A stretch of 64,000 bases of DNA from JAJPHF01 sp035293805 (GTDB lineage Bacteria; Chloroflexota; UBA6077; JAJPHF01): the NCBI GenBank assembly GCA_035293805.1, contig DATGMD010000073.1, positions 44,348 to 108,347 on the forward strand, given 5' to 3'. The notes below the pieces were generated by a model that was not told the origin of the DNA, did no database searches, and was given only the letters and a program-made list of their open reading frames with translations. Every line of letters starts with the position of its first letter. Position 1 is the first letter of the stretch. A program made the translations under genes and the position numbers. Positions 15,222-22,199 of the stretch are shown here, piece by piece.

Positions 15222-16913
15222 TCACGCGATCCTGCGCCGACTCGGATACAGCCAGCGGTGTCGCTTCGCGATCCTCCACGTGTACGCCAGCGAGTTGATA
15301 ATGGCCGTGAGCATCTCACCTGTGCGGCTGCCGTAGAACTCGTCGTCGGCCGGGCACGTGTGCGCCGTGAGGTTACGAGCTAGGCACGCGACTAGGTAGT
15401 TGCGCGCGATAAAGGTGTTGGCGGACTGCGTGTACTTCGGATCGTTGAGCAGCACGGTGAGCTTGGAGTATGCATCACTTTCGGAGTTGAAGCCTACCAT
15501 GTCGCCACCGTTCCGCTTCGCCTCGTCCTCGAAGAACTGCTGCCACGGCTCCGAGTCCATCACACCATTGATGACGCCTACCAGGCCGGTACGCGGCTTC
15601 GCCCAAGCCGGCTTCCGCTTGGCTCCCACGTGCCTCAGCAAATCCTCTAGCCCCGTGGCGATGTTCTTCACCAGCGTGTACTTGTCCTCTCTCGACCAGC
15701 CAGTGAACGCACCATGGCCGCGATCTACGGCGCCCATCTTCGATAGCGTGGCAGGCACGATGTCGAGATGATTCACCCAGCAGTAGGCCAGAAGTTCGTC
15801 AGCATCGCGGCGGGCCAATGGTCGTCCTATCTGCAACCCTGTCTGTCCAGCGGTCTCATTGTGCCCCTTGAAGAACACATCGAGCACGTCTCGTGCCTCA
15901 TCGGTTACCCGCGCCACCTTGCTTGCATGTCGTATGTCGCGCTTGACCCACCATGGGCGCCCAGCACTCACATTCTCTGCGATCTGCTCCAGCGCTTCGC
16001 CAGTTATCCAGCGTATGAACTGCAACTGGTGCTGTATATCGCGATCTACCTCGCGAGCAAGCCGCGCCCGGTCGGCTTCCTCGTAATGATGCCGTAGTCC
16101 GCGAAGGAATCGCAGGAAATCATACAGATCATCGCGCCGCAATTGATAACGTTGAGCGATGAGAAGTGCCAAGTGTGACATTCTGGCGGAGAATCGGCGG
16201 CCTTGCGACGCGTTCAGGCGGATTACCTGGTGAACTTCAACTGCTGCGGAGAAGGCACGCGTTGTAATTCGATCATGGCCCAGGATGAAGGCGGCCAATG
16301 CATCATAATCGGCCGCTCGTCCGCAAAAGGTTCGTAGGTTTTCGTCGCCAGGCCCACGCGGCAGACCATGAGTCCTCCGATAGTCCTCGGGAAGCGCCAC
16401 GAGAAGGCTATGATTGTAGAAGTAGTCCGGGAACTGCTGGAGATGATGCAGTTGGTGGACCTGCCAGTAGGCATAGTAATGCTCGGCGGCGTTGACGTAC
16501 AGATCAGAGCCGGGGCGCACCTGCACTCGGTACGACATCCACGGCCTGAAGGAGCCTGGGGCCGGCCGCTCAAAGTGAGGGCTGCTTTCTGGCGCGCGGT
16601 CAAACGGATGGACGAAAGCGTCGAGCGTTCTAGCTGGGTAAGCGTGCAACTGCTCGTAGGCATCGGCGTCAGGGGGGCGCCTGACGCGCGGCGAGTTGTC
16701 GTCAAAGTCCCGGATCATGGCGTGCCTGTATCGGGCGTACTCGGGCGACTGGATCACCCGAGCGCGTGGCAGCATAACGCCTTCCCGCTCGTAGTGCTCC
16801 ATTTCATGCTCGCCCACGCGGACCTTCAGCGCATTGCAGTAGTTGATGAACGCATTGAGCGACAGATACGGGTTGCCGTACCTAGTCAAAGAGGTGTCAA
16901 TCACGCCCCGCAT
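15222..16913 (-). CDS. Large cargo protein with HEPN-type R-N-x3-H motif
   Basis: The start at 16913 has GGAG 9 bp upstream and begins MRGVIDTSLTRYGNPYLSLN; 563 residues. I do not recognise a named family over the full length. The N-terminal half is rich in His/Tyr/Arg (e.g. NAAEHYYAYWQVHQLHHLQQ). The C-terminal part is helical and holds ARNYLVACLARNLTAHTC, with R-N-x3-H at about residues 513-518. This is the catalytic signature of HEPN ribonucleases, in the expected helical setting. HEPN RNases are frequent effectors of abortive infection and toxin systems. Its position as cargo of a recombinase element, beside two small genes on the same strand, fits a defence or addiction role, by inference. 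Confidence 0.6.
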   Translation of the reverse strand: MRGVIDTSLTRYGNPYLSLNAFINYCNALKVRVGEHEMEHYEREGVMLPRARVIQSPEYARYRHAMIRDFDDNSPRVRRPPDADAYEQLHAYPARTLDAFVHPFDRAPESSPHFERPAPGSFRPWMSYRVQVRPGSDLYVNAAEHYYAYWQVHQLHHLQQFPDYFYNHSLLVALPEDYRRTHGLPRGPGDENLRTFCGRAADYDALAAFILGHDRITTRAFSAAVEVHQVIRLNASQGRRFSARMSHLALLIAQRYQLRRDDLYDFLRFLRGLRHHYEEADRARLAREVDRDIQHQLQFIRWITGEALEQIAENVSAGRPWWVKRDIRHASKVARVTDEARDVLDVFFKGHNETAGQTGLQIGRPLARRDADELLAYCWVNHLDIVPATLSKMGAVDRGHGAFTGWSREDKYTLVKNIATGLEDLLRHVGAKRKPAWAKPRTGLVGVINGVMDSEPWQQFFEDEAKRNGGDMVGFNSESDAYSKLTVLLNDPKYTQSANTFIARNYLVACLARNLTAHTCPADDEFYGSRTGEMLTAIINSLAYTWRIAKRHRWLYPSRRRIA

Positions 16914-17154
16914 GGCAATAAGCTCCGTGGGTCTCCCAGGGCGCGGCGTCGGAGGTGAAGCCGGCCCGCAGTCCAATGCCGCTGCTGCTGGTATTGTACG
17001 CCCCACGGCGGGCGTGTGGACTGCTTTGCGGATGGTCGAAGCCCGAACTTGCGGAAGTCGCAACATCGGCCCTACTCGCAGCGTGCTGGCCGTTTTGGCG
17101 CCGAATTGCGGCGAGGGGCGCTGCCCGAACATGTACCACGGCGGCCCGCCGGCG

Positions 17155-17334
17155 CTACTGGTCTTGCGGTGTTGCGTCGGCGTAGAGCGCGGCCAGGAAC
17201 TCGTCCAGGAGCGGATCGAGCGCGGTATCGTCAAGCTCGCCGTCCGCCGTGAACGGCACGGGCAGCAGCGTGCCCCGCACCAACTTCTCGGCCCCCCTGC
17301 CCTCCGCCGCCCTGTCCCCAGACCCCTTAGCCAT
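17155..17334 (-). CDS. Tiny tandem paralogue B (59 aa)
   Basis: The ATG at 17334 overlaps the stop of the gene upstream (ATGGCTAA) and is preceded by GGAGGTGC. The product, 59 residues, contains RGTLLPVPFTADGELDDTAL, then a Leu-rich helix PLLDEFLAALYAD. The gene upstream encodes GTWFKAPLTPDGKLDEEALR at the same position, so the two are diverged duplicates. Both lie upstream of the 563-aa cargo gene on the same strand (242 bp gap) and may be co-transcribed with it. Function unknown. Confidence 0.6.
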   Translation of the reverse strand: MAKGSGDRAAEGRGAEKLVRGTLLPVPFTADGELDDTALDPLLDEFLAALYADATPQDQ

Positions 17335-17545
17335 GCTGCACCTCCAGGTCCCGCCCGGCATCGGCGCGGACGGCGTCGATGGCCGCGTGGAGCTTCGGCA
17401 CCGCCGCGTCCAGCATGGCGCGAAGCGCCTCCTCGTCCAGCTTGCCGTCTGGGGTGAGCGGCGCCTTGAACCACGTGCCCACGATCCCGGGCCGTCCATC
17501 CGGTGGTCCACCATGACTTGCGGCCGAGCGTTCGCGCCTCACCAT
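17327..17545 (-). CDS. Tiny tandem paralogue A (72 aa)
   Basis: Start 17545 is preceded by a strong GAGGAGG. The 72-residue product carries GTWFKAPLTPDGKLDEEALR followed by a helix AMLDAAVPKLHAAIDAVRAD. It matches the pattern in the overlapping downstream gene (17155-17334). The first 20 residues are Arg/Ser/Gly-rich and probably disordered. It is the first gene of the minus-strand cargo transcript, facing an operator-like dyad at 17691-17713. Roles such as antitoxin or accessory subunit to the large cargo protein are guesses. Confidence 0.6.
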   Translation of the reverse strand: MVRRERSAASHGGPPDGRPGIVGTWFKAPLTPDGKLDEEALRAMLDAAVPKLHAAIDAVRADAGRDLEVQHG

Positions 17546-17690
17546 CCCTGGCTCCTCCTCTTTGCCTGCAATTAGGCTCCCACCTCATCATCTGGCCAGT
17601 GGCCCCGCGCGTGCAATGCGTCCCGCACACACCGTGATGCGCTGCCGGTCGCCGGCCTCTGGTGCGGGGCCGGACTCGAAACGCTGTGAT

Positions 17691-17713
17691 AATTGTTCTG
17701 ATAGAGAACAATT
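17691..17713. promoter_or_regulatory. 9-bp dyad operator overlapping a promoter
   Basis: AATTGTTCT (17691-17699), spacer GATAG, and AGAACAATT (17705-17713) form a perfect dyad 27 bp before the excisionase-like gene, in the gap between the divergent cargo and recombination transcripts. TTGTTC (17694-17699) and TAGAAT (17718-17723) are 18 bp apart and could be -35 and -10 boxes for the rightward genes, so a bound repressor would block them. It is clearly AT-richer than its surroundings. The likely binder is the HTH protein encoded at 17740. Confidence 0.6.
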
Positions 17714-17739
17714 AGGGTAGAATATGGCGGAGGCGGCGC

Positions 17740-17976
17740 ATGGCCGAACTGGGCGATCTGAGCCGGTACGTAACCTTGGCCGAGGCGGCGAAGGCGCTCG
17801 GCTTGCCGCGCGACACGGTTCGCCGGCGCGTCGAGCGTAGAATAATGGATGGAGTCCACCTGGCCCCACGGGTCTGGCTGGTCCGCCGCGATGAGGTCGA
17901 ACGTTGGCGCGAGCGCGGCAAGCTGCCCGTCGGACGCAAGCCCCGCTCGTCTCGCCCCGAGCCGCCCACGAAATAG
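17740..17976 (+). CDS. Excisionase-like MerR/HTH_17 DNA-binding protein
   Basis: A 78-residue protein with a winged-helix excisionase layout: RYVTLAEAAKALGLPRDTVR (helix-turn-helix), then WLVRRDEVERWRERGK (wing and final helix) and a basic tail. Such proteins act as recombination directionality factors or as repressors of mobile elements. It sits 62 bp before the serine recombinase on the same strand and just after the dyad at 17691-17713, which it may bind. It probably controls excision of the inserted segment. Confidence 0.8.
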   Translation: MAELGDLSRYVTLAEAAKALGLPRDTVRRRVERRIMDGVHLAPRVWLVRRDEVERWRERGKLPVGRKPRSSRPEPPTK

Positions 17977-18038
17977 ATGACCTCGGCGCCGCTGCAACAG
18001 CCCGAGGTCTGGCGAGCCCCACCGAGGAGGAACCCACA

Positions 18039-19832
18039 ATGCCAAGTGTATCACTCCCCGCGCTCGCACCCCCACCCCTGGCCGCAATCTACTGTCGCGT
18101 GTCCACTCCGGGTCAGGAAGCAGACGGCAGCAGCCTAGAAACGCAAGAGGCCGCCTGCCGGGCCTACGCCGAAGCCAACGGTTACCTGGTGGACGACGAG
18201 CACGTCTACCATGAGACACATAGCGGGGCGGAGTTGTGGGAGCGCCCCAAGCTGACTCGGTTGCGCGAGGCTGTCCGAGATCGCGCGGTGGGTGTAGTGC
18301 TCGCGCACGCCATCGACCGCCTGACTCGCGACCCAGTCCACCTCGGCGTCGTGCTCTCCGAAGCTGATCACGTCGGGGTGTCGGTCGAATTCGTCACAGA
18401 GCCGATGGACGATTCGCCCGAGGGCCAACTGATCCTGTTCATCCGGGGCTACGCTGCGAAGTTGGAGCGAGCCAAGTTTGCGGAGCGCAGTGCCCGTGGC
18501 AAGCAGTACCTGGTCGAGCACGGACGACCACTGGTCGGGCCACGGCCGCCCTACGGCTACCGTTGGCGGGACGAGGCTAAGACCGGCTGGGAGCCCGACC
18601 CCGTGAGCGCCGCTGTCGTGAACCGCCTGTTCGAGGGTATAGCCGCCGGTAGGACGCTGGAGGCGCTGGCAGCCGAGTTGCGGGCGGAAGGGCTCCCTAC
18701 ACCCAGCGGCCGAGGCCAGTGGCGTCGCAACACCCTTGCCCACATTCTCCACAATCCTGCTTACTGCGGACGGCCGGTCGCCTACCGCTGGCGGCGCATC
18801 AAGGAGCGGGGCCGCTGGGTGCGCAGCGAACGGCCCGCGAGCGAGCGCGTGCCTCTACCCTCCGATGTCGCGCCTGCACTCGTAGATGTTGGCACATGGG
18901 AAGCCGTACAGGCTGTACTAACCCGCAATCGCGAGAAGGCGGCCCGAAACAACCATCACCCCGACTGGCACTTGCTCCGTGGTGGGTACGCGGAATGCGG
19001 GCATTGCGGGCAGAAGCTTCGCGGCCACCAGTATACCGACCGCCGTGGGGATGCATACCGTGTCGCCGCTTACCGCTGTCCATCGGCACATGGCGGCAGT
19101 CTGCACCCCTGCGATGGCAAGCCAATCGTCAGCGGGCGCGCGCTGGACGAGGCCGTGTGGGCGCGAGTTGCGGCCGTTCTGCTCAAGCCCGAGACGATCC
19201 AGAATAAGGTGGCCCAACTACGCCAGGATGACCCGACAGTTGCCGATCTAGCCGCTCTAGACCGAGCGCTGGCCGACGTGGAGCGCAAGCGGGCCAAGCT
19301 AGTCCGTGTCCTGGCGGAGATGGACGAGGACACTGCCGCGCCCGTGGTGACCGAGCTTGGTAATCTCGCCGCACAGCGGCGCCGGCTTCTTGGCGAGCGT
19401 GCGACGGTGGAGGGACGCCAGGCCGCTTGGGCTGTCGCGAGCGCCCGCCTGGACGACTTGGTAGCATGGTGCGAGCGCGTTGCCACCAACGTCAAGAAGC
19501 TTGATTACGTCGGCAAGCGGCTGGCGCTAGAAGCCCTCGGCGCGCGGGTTCGGGTGACCCGCGTGCCCGAGGGCATTCGGTGGGAGCTAGAGGCATCAGC
19601 GCCCCTGGACCCGCCGACGAGCGGTATTGTGTCCAGCACCTGGCCAGGTGCTGGCGCGTCTGCTGCCAGGTCGCGTGCCGCGCAATCGTCGTCCACTCGG
19701 CCTGGCCCAGGTCGAGCGCCGTCAGCATCTGGAACGGTACTGCCGGCGGCGCCCCCTGGCGGTCGGCCTTGTAGCGCTCGAACTCGCGCACGAGCGCCGG
19801 CAGCGCCGCCGGGTCGTGCGGCTTGCCGATGA
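18039..19832 (+). CDS. Large serine recombinase (site-specific integrase)
   Basis: Start ATG at 18039 with AGGAGG 8 bp upstream. The catalytic domain starts AAIYCRVSTPGQEADGSSLE (the nucleophile is the Ser in CRVS), with Arg motifs at AIDRLTRDP and YAAKLERAKFAERSARGK. The recombinase domain follows (GPRPPYGYRW, TLAHILHNPAYCGRP), then a zinc-ribbon domain (CGHCGQKLRG with YRCPSAHGG) and a coiled-coil. Family sequence ends near RWELEASAPLDPPTSGIVSS (about 19632). The last 65 or so codons simply read the antisense of the Ro60 gene, so the natural stop was lost at the junction. This implies the attachment site lies in the 3' end of this gene. It probably integrates and excises the element. Confidence 0.93.
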   Translation: MPSVSLPALAPPPLAAIYCRVSTPGQEADGSSLETQEAACRAYAEANGYLVDDEHVYHETHSGAELWERPKLTRLREAVRDRAVGVVLAHAIDRLTRDPVHLGVVLSEADHVGVSVEFVTEPMDDSPEGQLILFIRGYAAKLERAKFAERSARGKQYLVEHGRPLVGPRPPYGYRWRDEAKTGWEPDPVSAAVVNRLFEGIAAGRTLEALAAELRAEGLPTPSGRGQWRRNTLAHILHNPAYCGRPVAYRWRRIKERGRWVRSERPASERVPLPSDVAPALVDVGTWEAVQAVLTRNREKAARNNHHPDWHLLRGGYAECGHCGQKLRGHQYTDRRGDAYRVAAYRCPSAHGGSLHPCDGKPIVSGRALDEAVWARVAAVLLKPETIQNKVAQLRQDDPTVADLAALDRALADVERKRAKLVRVLAEMDEDTAAPVVTELGNLAAQRRRLLGERATVEGRQAAWAVASARLDDLVAWCERVATNVKKLDYVGKRLALEALGARVRVTRVPEGIRWELEASAPLDPPTSGIVSSTWPGAGASAARSRAAQSSSTRPGPGRAPSASGTVLPAAPPGGRPCSARTRARAPAAPPGRAACR

Positions 19833-20400
19833 GGTACGCGTAGAGCGCCCGCCGCGCCGCGCTCGTCGGCCGCGGGTGGACCATCTTGATCACGTCGGCC
19901 AGCGACGGATCGTTGCCGACGGCCGCCCGGAACAGCGCCTCGTCCGACCGCTGCGCCAGCCAGCGCTGCACCAGCCGCTTGGGCCGCGTGCCGAGCGACT
20001 TGCGGCCGGTCTGGCCCGAGCGCACGATCTGCACGAAGTTCCGCAGCATGCGGCCATCGTCGATCACCCGCTCGAAGACCGTTTCCAGCAGCGCGCCGTC
20101 GCGCGTGGCGAGCACGGCGCAGAGCAGCGCCGGCAGGTCCTTCATAAAGCCGCGCTCGCGGCAATACACCGCCGTGCGGGCGATGAAGGCCGGCTCGACC
20201 GCGGCGCACAGCGCGAGCACCGTGGCAAGCTGCTCGTCGGCCGACGCGTAGTACGTGCCGTTCAGGCAGCCCGTGGCGGCGTACTGTGCCAGCGCGGCCC
20301 GCGGCTCGAGCGCGTAGGCCAGCCCACCCGCCTCGTTCACGGCCGTGGTCGCCGGCGCCAGCCGACCGATTAGCGACCGAAATAAGTTCTTGTTCGCCAT
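19632..20400 (-). pseudogene. rsr: Ro60/Rsr N-terminal half (TROVE domain)
   Basis: Start ATG at 20400 with AGAGG 8 bp upstream. About 256 codons of TROVE domain follow: NEAGGLAYALEPRAALAQYA, then TGCLNGTYYAS, ERGFMKDLPALLCAVLATRD, VFERVIDDGRMLRNFVQIVR, KSLGTRPKRLVQRWL and ALDLGQAEWTTIARHATWQQ. These HEAT-like repeats form the RNA-binding ring of Ro60. TROVE similarity ends at about TRQHLARCW; the frame continues to 19492 in recombinase antisense. The rest of the protein is at 13740-14528. The domain is otherwise undamaged, so a truncated TROVE protein may still be made, or excision may restore the gene. It faces away from the XRE gene at 20887. Confidence 0.9.
19633..19654. repeat. Perfect 22-bp palindrome at the right junction
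   Basis: The sequence from 19633 to 19654 equals its own reverse complement (arm CCAGCACCTGG). It spans codons for QHLARCW on the Ro60 strand, directly at the point where Ro60 similarity stops. It may be part of the chromosomal attachment half-site for the serine recombinase, or a binding dyad. A matching sequence is not present at the left junction. Confidence 0.55.
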
Positions 20401-20886
20401 CGTGCTTACCTCTGGGCGAAAGGCCCATCCGCTGCGCCTATCATGGCCGATGGCGATGCGAGATAGCTAGCGAAATACGGCCAATTTCGTGCGCGTGGCG
20501 ACAACGTTGACGGTGTTCGCAAGAATGGCAACGCGGGACCGCATTGGAAACGCTTTGCGCACTTCGCCGTGCCGAGTATGGCAACGAGGAATTATCCTCG
20601 GCCCTCGGTTGATTCCGGGTGCAGCCGGGCGGCAGGGGACGAGCCCCTGCCCTACGTCACGGTCGCTGTGTATAGAGGATGATCGTAATCCGGCCGGGCG
20701 GCAGGGAAGGCGCCTCAGTGCTACGTTCTCATCGGCTGGGCGCGAGCGGCGGGGGGAATGCCATGTCCTACGGTTCTCACCTGTCCGGGCAGCCACGTTT
20801 CCGTATTGCAGCGGCGCACAATGTTGATCGAAGACGCAACGTTGCGGGGCTGATCGCGCTGCGCGCGTCATGGGCGAGCGGCTATA
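20401..20886. repeat. Divergent intergenic region with REP-like unit
   Basis: This 486-bp region lies between the divergent Ro60 N-terminal half and the XRE regulator, so it must hold both promoters. A dispersed hairpin unit is at 20623-20656 (GGCAGGGGACGAGCCCCTGC, then CCTACG) and a partial copy at 20691-20710. A small hairpin CGAGGAATTATCCTCG lies at 20585-20600. Y RNA genes are often found upstream of bacterial Ro60 genes, but I see no convincing CGAGG/GCATTC stem here; the candidates are at 13382-13702 instead. Confidence 0.5.
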
Positions 20887-21402
20887 ATGCGCGACGTGAC
20901 GACGAATGAGCCAGATGCTGGCGAGAGTGAGCCGACGATGTGCCTGGTACGCCGGGCCCGCAGCCGCGGGTTTCCGGGCAACTACCTGAAGCGGATGCGC
21001 GAGTGCGCCGGCCTGTCGCAGCGCGCGCTCGGGCTGGTGCTTGCCCTGGATGCCACGCGCATCACGCGCATCGAGCGCGACCAGGTGCCGCTGGCCGGCG
21101 CCTACGCGCTGATCGTCGGCTGGGCGCGCGCCTGCGGCTACGGCCCGTGGGACGTCGGCCTGCAGTGCTTCCTGCTCCAGAGCGGCAATCCGCCGTGGCT
21201 ACCGGAGGGCGATGCCCAGGCGGTGCTCTCCGTGGCGCGGCGGGCGGCCACGCTGGCGATGCTGCCGCGCCCGTCGGATCGCGCCGTCGTGGCGCGGCGT
21301 GTGGCGCAGCACCGCGCGGCCTGGGCGGCCACGCGACCCGACGGCGACGTCGCCCGCGCAGGCGTCCGCGCCGAGCCCGTGGGAGCACGGCCGTGCCGCT
21401 GA
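20887..21402 (+). CDS. XRE-type helix-turn-helix protein
   Basis: A 171-residue protein with a Cro/CI-type DNA-binding domain at about residues 30-85 (NYLKRMRECAGLSQRALGLV, LALDATRITRIERDQVPL), followed by an Ala/Arg-rich region of unknown fold. ATG at 20887 is used; ATG at 20938 would give 154 residues. It is divergent from the Ro60 N-terminal half and followed by a clear hairpin terminator (21505-21533) and an ImmA-like gene. That suggests an XRE/ImmA regulatory pair, in which the protease would cleave the repressor. Confidence 0.78.
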   Translation: MRDVTTNEPDAGESEPTMCLVRRARSRGFPGNYLKRMRECAGLSQRALGLVLALDATRITRIERDQVPLAGAYALIVGWARACGYGPWDVGLQCFLLQSGNPPWLPEGDAQAVLSVARRAATLAMLPRPSDRAVVARRVAQHRAAWAATRPDGDVARAGVRAEPVGARPCR

Positions 21403-21504
21403 AACCAGCCCGCCCCGGCGCGTTCCCCGGTGGCAGTCCCGGCGGCATGCCGACGGCGTTGTATCTGTCGTCCGCCGGGTGTCGCGCTGTCAACAGCCAA
21501 ATGA

Positions 21505-21533
21505 GGGGGGCTGAGCAATCTACTCAGCCCCCC
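21505..21533 (+). terminator. Intrinsic terminator-like hairpin after the XRE gene
   Basis: GGGGGGCTGAG (21505-21515), a 7-nt loop CAATCTA, and CTCAGCCCCCC (21523-21533) form an 11-bp perfect stem about 100 bp after the XRE stop. Only TT follows, so termination may be partly Rho-dependent, but the stem is very stable. Confidence 0.6.
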
Positions 21534-21582
21534 TTCGCTACCCCAGATCAACTAGCCGCAGACGGATGCGATCTACCACCGT

Positions 21583-21622
21583 GTAGGGGCGGGTCTCGTG
21601 CCCGCCCGCGGCCGCAGGCCGC
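21583..21622. repeat. Dispersed repeat with GGGGCGGG/CCCGCCC hairpin, copy 1
   Basis: GTAGGGGCGGGTCTCGTGCC followed by CGCCCGCGGCCGCAGGCCGC recurs, with a few substitutions, at 25404-25442. The core GGGCGGG..CCCGCCC can form a stem. It falls just before the ImmA-like gene and is probably a non-coding intergenic repeat, which places the true start of that gene after about 21625. Confidence 0.6.
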
Positions 21623-21654
21623 CAAGCCGGCGCCGGCAGGATGCCCGAGTAGCC

Positions 21655-22199
21655 TGGAGGCCGCCATAATCGCCCCCAGGCCTATTGCCCCCGCGATCTC
21701 GCCTCGCGACGCCAGCGCCGTCCACCTCGAACGCCTGCTGCGCCGCCACTTAGAGGAGCTGCGCTTCACCTTCGGCGACGAGCCGCTCGACGACTTGCAG
21801 GGCTTTCTCATCTGCGAAGACGGCAATCGCGCGCTGATCGCCGCCGCCGACCTCGGTCCCGACGCGCGGAGCTTCCTCTACCTGCACTGCCTGGGCCACC
21901 TGGCGCTCGGCCACGTCGACGGCACGCGGCTCAGCGTGACGTACGAGTTCCGCGACCGCTGGCGCCTCCCGCCCGCCGAGCAAGCCCGCGAGGCCGCCGC
22001 CGACGCCTGGGCGCACCAATTGCTGGCCTACGCCCTCGCCCCCCAGCACGGCCCCGCCCCGGGCCCGCGCGCGATCCGCCACCAGCTAGGCGCCCTCCGC
22101 CTGCCCCCCGGCTACCTCCGCGCCTGCCTCCAGCGCCTGCGTGCCGCCCTCACCGCCGATCCTGCCCCGGCGCCGCGGCGGGAGCAGGTCGCGCAGTAG
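21655..22199 (+). CDS. Degenerate ImmA/IrrE-like domain protein (start uncertain)
   Basis: The last 180 codons look like a real protein: HLERLLRRHLEELRFTFGDE, then FLICEDGNRALIAAADLGPD, and LYLHCLGHLALGHVDG. The final motif aligns with the HExxH zinc site of ImmA/IrrE peptidases but reads HCLGH, so the catalytic Glu is replaced by Cys and peptidase activity is doubtful. No ATG, GTG or TTG is in frame after the upstream terminator and repeat. A GGAGG precedes ATA/ATC codons at about 21664, or the gene is broken at its 5' end. The 3' end overlaps the convergent HAD gene by about 110 bp. Confidence 0.5.

Larger units (their letters stand above)
14527..19633. mobile_element. Serine-recombinase integrative element inserted in the Ro60 gene
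   Basis: About 5.1 kb separates two halves of one TROVE-vWA gene on the minus strand. It holds, in order, a zinc-ribbon membrane protein (+), a 563-aa HEPN candidate (-), two tiny paralogues (-), an excisionase-like HTH (+) and a large serine recombinase (+) whose 3' end lies at the right boundary. Joining the halves at a shared GTC (plus strand 14527-14529 and 19631-19633) restores one open frame of about 517 codons, close to the roughly 530 usual for Rsr. The exact crossover cannot be fixed without an empty-site sequence. AT-richer patches (17550-17730, 16100-16500) also differ from the host. Confidence 0.8.

Noticed and set aside
17904..18038. Longer N-terminus for the serine recombinase
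   Set aside because: The catalytic domain starts soon after the ATG at 18039, which has a good AGGAGG; the upstream frame overlaps the excisionase gene and lacks similarity.
14521..19660. Long direct repeats (att sites) flanking the element
   Set aside because: No identity longer than 3 bp is found at the junctions; this is normal for large serine integrases, which need only a short core, so the lack is not counted against the insertion but no att feature is listed.
20401..20886. Y RNA or tRNA-like element upstream of the Ro60 N-terminal half
   Set aside because: GGTTGATTCCGGG at about 20607 looks a little like a T-arm, but there is no paired CGAGG/GCATTC stem and no full tRNA-like fold.
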